Shown piece by piece: positions 61,208 to 64,000 of a stretch of DNA of 64,000 bases; position 1 is the stretch's first letter; the number at the start of each line of letters is the position of its first letter. Position numbers and translations under genes: made by a program. Source of the DNA: Adineta ricciae (lineage: Eukaryota; Rotifera; Eurotatoria; Adinetida; Adinetidae); NCBI GenBank assembly GCA_905250025.1, contig CAJNOJ010000469.1:1-64000 (forward strand), in the 5' to 3' direction. The notes under the pieces were generated by a model. The model ran no database searches, was not told the origin of the DNA, and saw only the letters and a list, made by a program, of their open reading frames with translations.

Positions 61208-62681
61208 AAATCAAACCGACCATAATCACTGATCTCGAAGGCAAAACAGTTCAGAAAGGTGAACCATGTGAGCTAACAATCGTAGCTGAAGGTAAACCTC
61301 AACCACAATGTAAATGGACGTTTAACAATCAAGATCTAACTTTAATTCCTGGCGAAATCGAGTCTGTGGTCGATGAAAATGATAAACGTATTTATCATTT
61401 ACGCTTAGCATCTACTCAACCAAAACACATCGGTGAATATTCGTGTACATTAGTCAATGGTGGTGGTAGCGTCAAGTCGAAGAAAGTGAAAATCACCTGT
61501 GAAAAATCTCCACAATTTGCTTCCGAAGTCGGTAAAACAGTCAAGGCAATTCAAGGTGATGACACACAAATCGAATGTCCAATCGATGCTTACCCAATCC
61601 CGAAATTCGCCTGGTAAATTCTCTTCCATATTGTAATACAGAAAATGACCTATTATGCTTCTTTCTTTTAGGAGTCGAGCATCGGATAATAAAGCTTTGA
61701 ACGACAAAGATGGTAATTATTCAACTGCATTCGATACGGATAAGAACGCTGCGATTTTATTAATCAAAAAAGTGAATAAAGTCGAACATGAAAATGAATA
61801 TATCTGTCAAGCAACGAATGAATTCGGTCTAGCCGATATGCGTACGAAATTAGTCGTACTTATCCGACCATATTTCATTGAACAACTAAAAGATACTCAG
61901 TGCCATGAATTTACCGAACAGTACGCTATTGAATATCAAGCGGAAGGTTTTCCTGAGCCAGCTATACAATGGACACGAAACAGCGAAGTTATTCCTGTCA
62001 CATCAAAGGAATTTCGCATTGAGAAGAATCGTTTAGTGATCCTGGAAACCAAATTAGAACATACGGGCACCTATGCTGTGAAATTAACAAACGAAGTCGG
62101 AGAAATCGAATCATCCATGCAATTAACTATCACTGAACGACCAATTGAAGTTGGTAAACATCTTGTGGATACAAACGGTGTCGAAAAAGATACAGCAACG
62201 TTCGAATGTGTATTTACCAAGCCTATTGAACGTGTTAAATGGTTGAAGAATGGTCAAGAACTACCAGATGAAGCACGATTTCTACGTAAAGGCGAACCAA
62301 ACCAACGCTACTTCCAATTGGAAATTCATACATTAACAATGGACGATACAGCCGAATATTCGTGTGTTTACGATGAAGCAACAAGTTCGAAAGCGAAATT
62401 AACCGTCGGTGAGTTACCTGTCGATTTTGAAAAACCACTTTCAAATCAATCGTTGACTGAATATGATACATTAACATTGGAATGTACTGTCACTAAACCA
62501 AATAAACAAGTCAAATGGTTTTTCGACAGCCAAGAAATCCATCCTGACGATCGTTGTCGATTGGAGTCCGACGAAAAAGTACACCGATTAATTATTAGCA
62601 ATATGTCACCAAATGACGAAGGAAATTACGATGTTATTACGGAAAGCGATCGAAAGAGTTCAGCATTCGTCAGTGTGAAAG
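61208..62681 (+). CDS. Last super-repeat and transition to obscurin-like Ig domains; exons 61208-61613, 61672-62681
   Basis: B: KPTIITDLEGKTVQKG. C: PQFASEVGKTVKAIQG, with the final in-Trp intron (61614-61671, TG|G AGT). D: PYFIEQLKDTQCHEF. Then two Ig domains of another class: IEVGKHLVDTNGVEKD (CVFTKPIERVKWLKNG) and VDFEKPLSNQSLTEYD (CTVTKPNKQVKWFFDS). These share the compact CxxTKPxxxVKW layout of Ig 12-13. The exon ends in phase 1 at GTATGT (62682). Confidence 0.88.
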
Positions 62682-62748
62682 GTATGTAATCTGTTTGAAG
62701 CGAAAGTTTTCTTCAAAAATTGAATTGAATTTATTCTTTCGTTTACAG

Positions 62749-64000
62749 AAATTCCTGTCGAATTCGTTCGTCCATTGAAAGATGTCGAGATTCAAGAACG
62801 TTCGTCTGAACTTATTCTCGAATGTGAACTAAACAAATCTGTTCATGTCGAATGGTATCGTTTTTCAACTGAATTAACATCATTCACCGATGAACAACGT
62901 ATCATTCTCGAACACAATGATCTCGTTCATCGTTTGATTATCAAGAATATTCAAATGGACGACAATGGTACATACACATGCCGTTACCCATCGCATAGTG
63001 TAGATTCCTCGTGCAAAGTACATGTTACTGAATTNATTCTCGAATGTGAACTAAACAAATCTGTTCATGTCGAATGGTATCGTTTTTCAACTGAATTAAC
63101 ATCATTCACCGATGAACAACGTATCATTCTCGAACACAATGATCTCGTTCATCGTTTGATTATCAAGAATATTCAAATGGACGACAATGGTACATACACA
63201 TGCCGTTACCCATCGCATAGTGTTGATTCCTCGTGCAAAGTACATGTCACTGAATTACCATTAGCGTTCGTTCAAGGTTTGAATGAAGAATATGTCATAA
63301 CAGAAAACGATGACTTGCTTTTGACTATTGAATTAAACAAAATGAACTTCTTGAAGCACGAATGGCTCAAAGATGGCGTTACCATTGAAAACAACGATCG
63401 TATCAAAGCGTCCGTTCAAGGTGAAAAATATCTTTTGAAATTAACCGACGGTAAACTTGAAGATCAAGGTAAATATACATTCCGTATACAGGAAGCCAAT
63501 CTTGAAACGCAAACCAATGTTCAAATCAAAGAATTGCCTATTTACTTCACACGACAATTGAAAGATGTAACCACGATCATGGAAAATTCAACCGACTATC
63601 ACTACGATTGTGAAATCAATAAAGAAAACAAGATTGCACAATGGTTCAAAGACGATGAACAACAACCATTACTTTCCAATGATGAAATGCAAATTCAAAC
63701 ACTCGGTCGTGTACATGCCTTAGTATTCAATTCCGTGAAATTGAAACATGCAGGAAAATATACATGCAAATTTAGCGATGATATTCTTTCAAGTGGTGCA
63801 CTGAAAGTTGAAGATGCACCAACAGACTTTGAAGTTGGTTTACAAAATATGACTATTGTTGAAGATGAACCATTGGTATTGGAATGTATTTTGACGAAAG
63901 ATCGACCTGATGATCAAGTCACATGGTCATTCGAGGGTCAACCGTTAGTTATTGATAATGATCGTATTAAAGTGTCAAAAGAGGGTCCAGTTGTCAAATT
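62749..64000 (+). CDS. Obscurin-like Ig tandem, open at the right edge, with an internal N
   Basis: An exon after TACAG (62744-62748) stays open to the end of the window. Domains: VEFVRPLKDVEIQERSSE (CELNKSVHVEWYRF), AFVQGLNEEYVITENDD (IELNKMNFLKHEWLKDG), YFTRQLKDVTTIMENST (CEINKENKIAQWFKDD), DFEVGLQNMTIVEDEP (CILTKDRPDDQVTW, cut by the edge). The N at 63035 keeps the frame, but 63036-63256 repeats 62814-63034, so one half-domain is probably counted twice. No stop codon or polyadenylation signal is in view. Confidence 0.85.
62814..63256 (+). repeat. 222-bp direct duplication across a single N
   Basis: 62814-63034 equals 63036-63256 except for about two synonymous differences (GTAGAT/GTTGAT and GTTACT/GTCACT), with the N at 63035 between them. 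It is most simply two overlapping allelic contigs that were not merged. Confidence 0.85.

Overview
The window looks like one very large, intron-rich invertebrate gene region on the + strand. It encodes a titin/obscurin/twitchin-class giant muscle protein: by eye roughly 160 I-set immunoglobulin (Ig) domains in tandem, preceded by P/E/V/Q-rich and Lys/Ala/Glu-rich disordered or helical segments. I saw no fibronectin-III domain, kinase, SH3, DH or PH domain, so titin, obscurin/UNC-89 and twitchin relatives cannot be told apart here, and I give no gene symbol. Neither the true start codon nor the stop codon is in view: the first exon is open at the left edge and the last is open at the right edge. 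Introns are mostly 47-67 bp GT-AG with clean phase. The compact introns, plus two collinear gene copies a few percent apart, suggest a bdelloid rotifer. That assignment is inference; another small-intron invertebrate is possible.

Layout. (1) 1-5065: N-terminal low-complexity exons. These are a PEVK-like 81-residue tandem repeat (1-~498), an acidic exon (1305-2067), a short exon (2619-2702), and a large exon (2745-5065) ending in a 12-residue KAAE-type repeat that probably forms a long single alpha helix. (2) 5066-21731: 'copy A', about 49.5 Ig domains. It stops mid-domain at a 12-N gap (21732-21743). (3) 21744-39954: 'copy B', which restarts inside a second KAAE repeat and then repeats the whole of copy A at about 18.2 kb offset with identical exon lengths. 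It runs through the point where copy A broke off. (4) 40010-42164: six more Ig domains. (5) 42230-56760: a homogenised array of near-identical units, each complete unit coding 571 residues (six Ig domains), interrupted by single-N joins at 44932 and 47336. (6) 56819-62681: more diverged units, including an ~870-bp near-identical internal duplication. (7) 62749-64000: shorter obscurin-like Ig domains, with a 222-bp duplicated stretch at the single N at 63035.

Main organising principle: from the 15th Ig of copy A nearly to the right end, the Ig domains follow one repeating six-domain order (called A-B-C-D-E-F below), a super-repeat like those of titin but with a different period. Introns sit in recurrent places: phase 1 between domains, and phase 2 splitting the TG|G codon of the core Trp, mostly in F domains.

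Caution: the Ns fall exactly where repeats would defeat an assembler. The A/B duplication may therefore be two haplotypes or homologous copies laid end to end rather than a real tandem duplication, and the unit count in the array is unreliable. Exon boundaries are hand-derived from splice consensus, frame continuity and A/B comparison.
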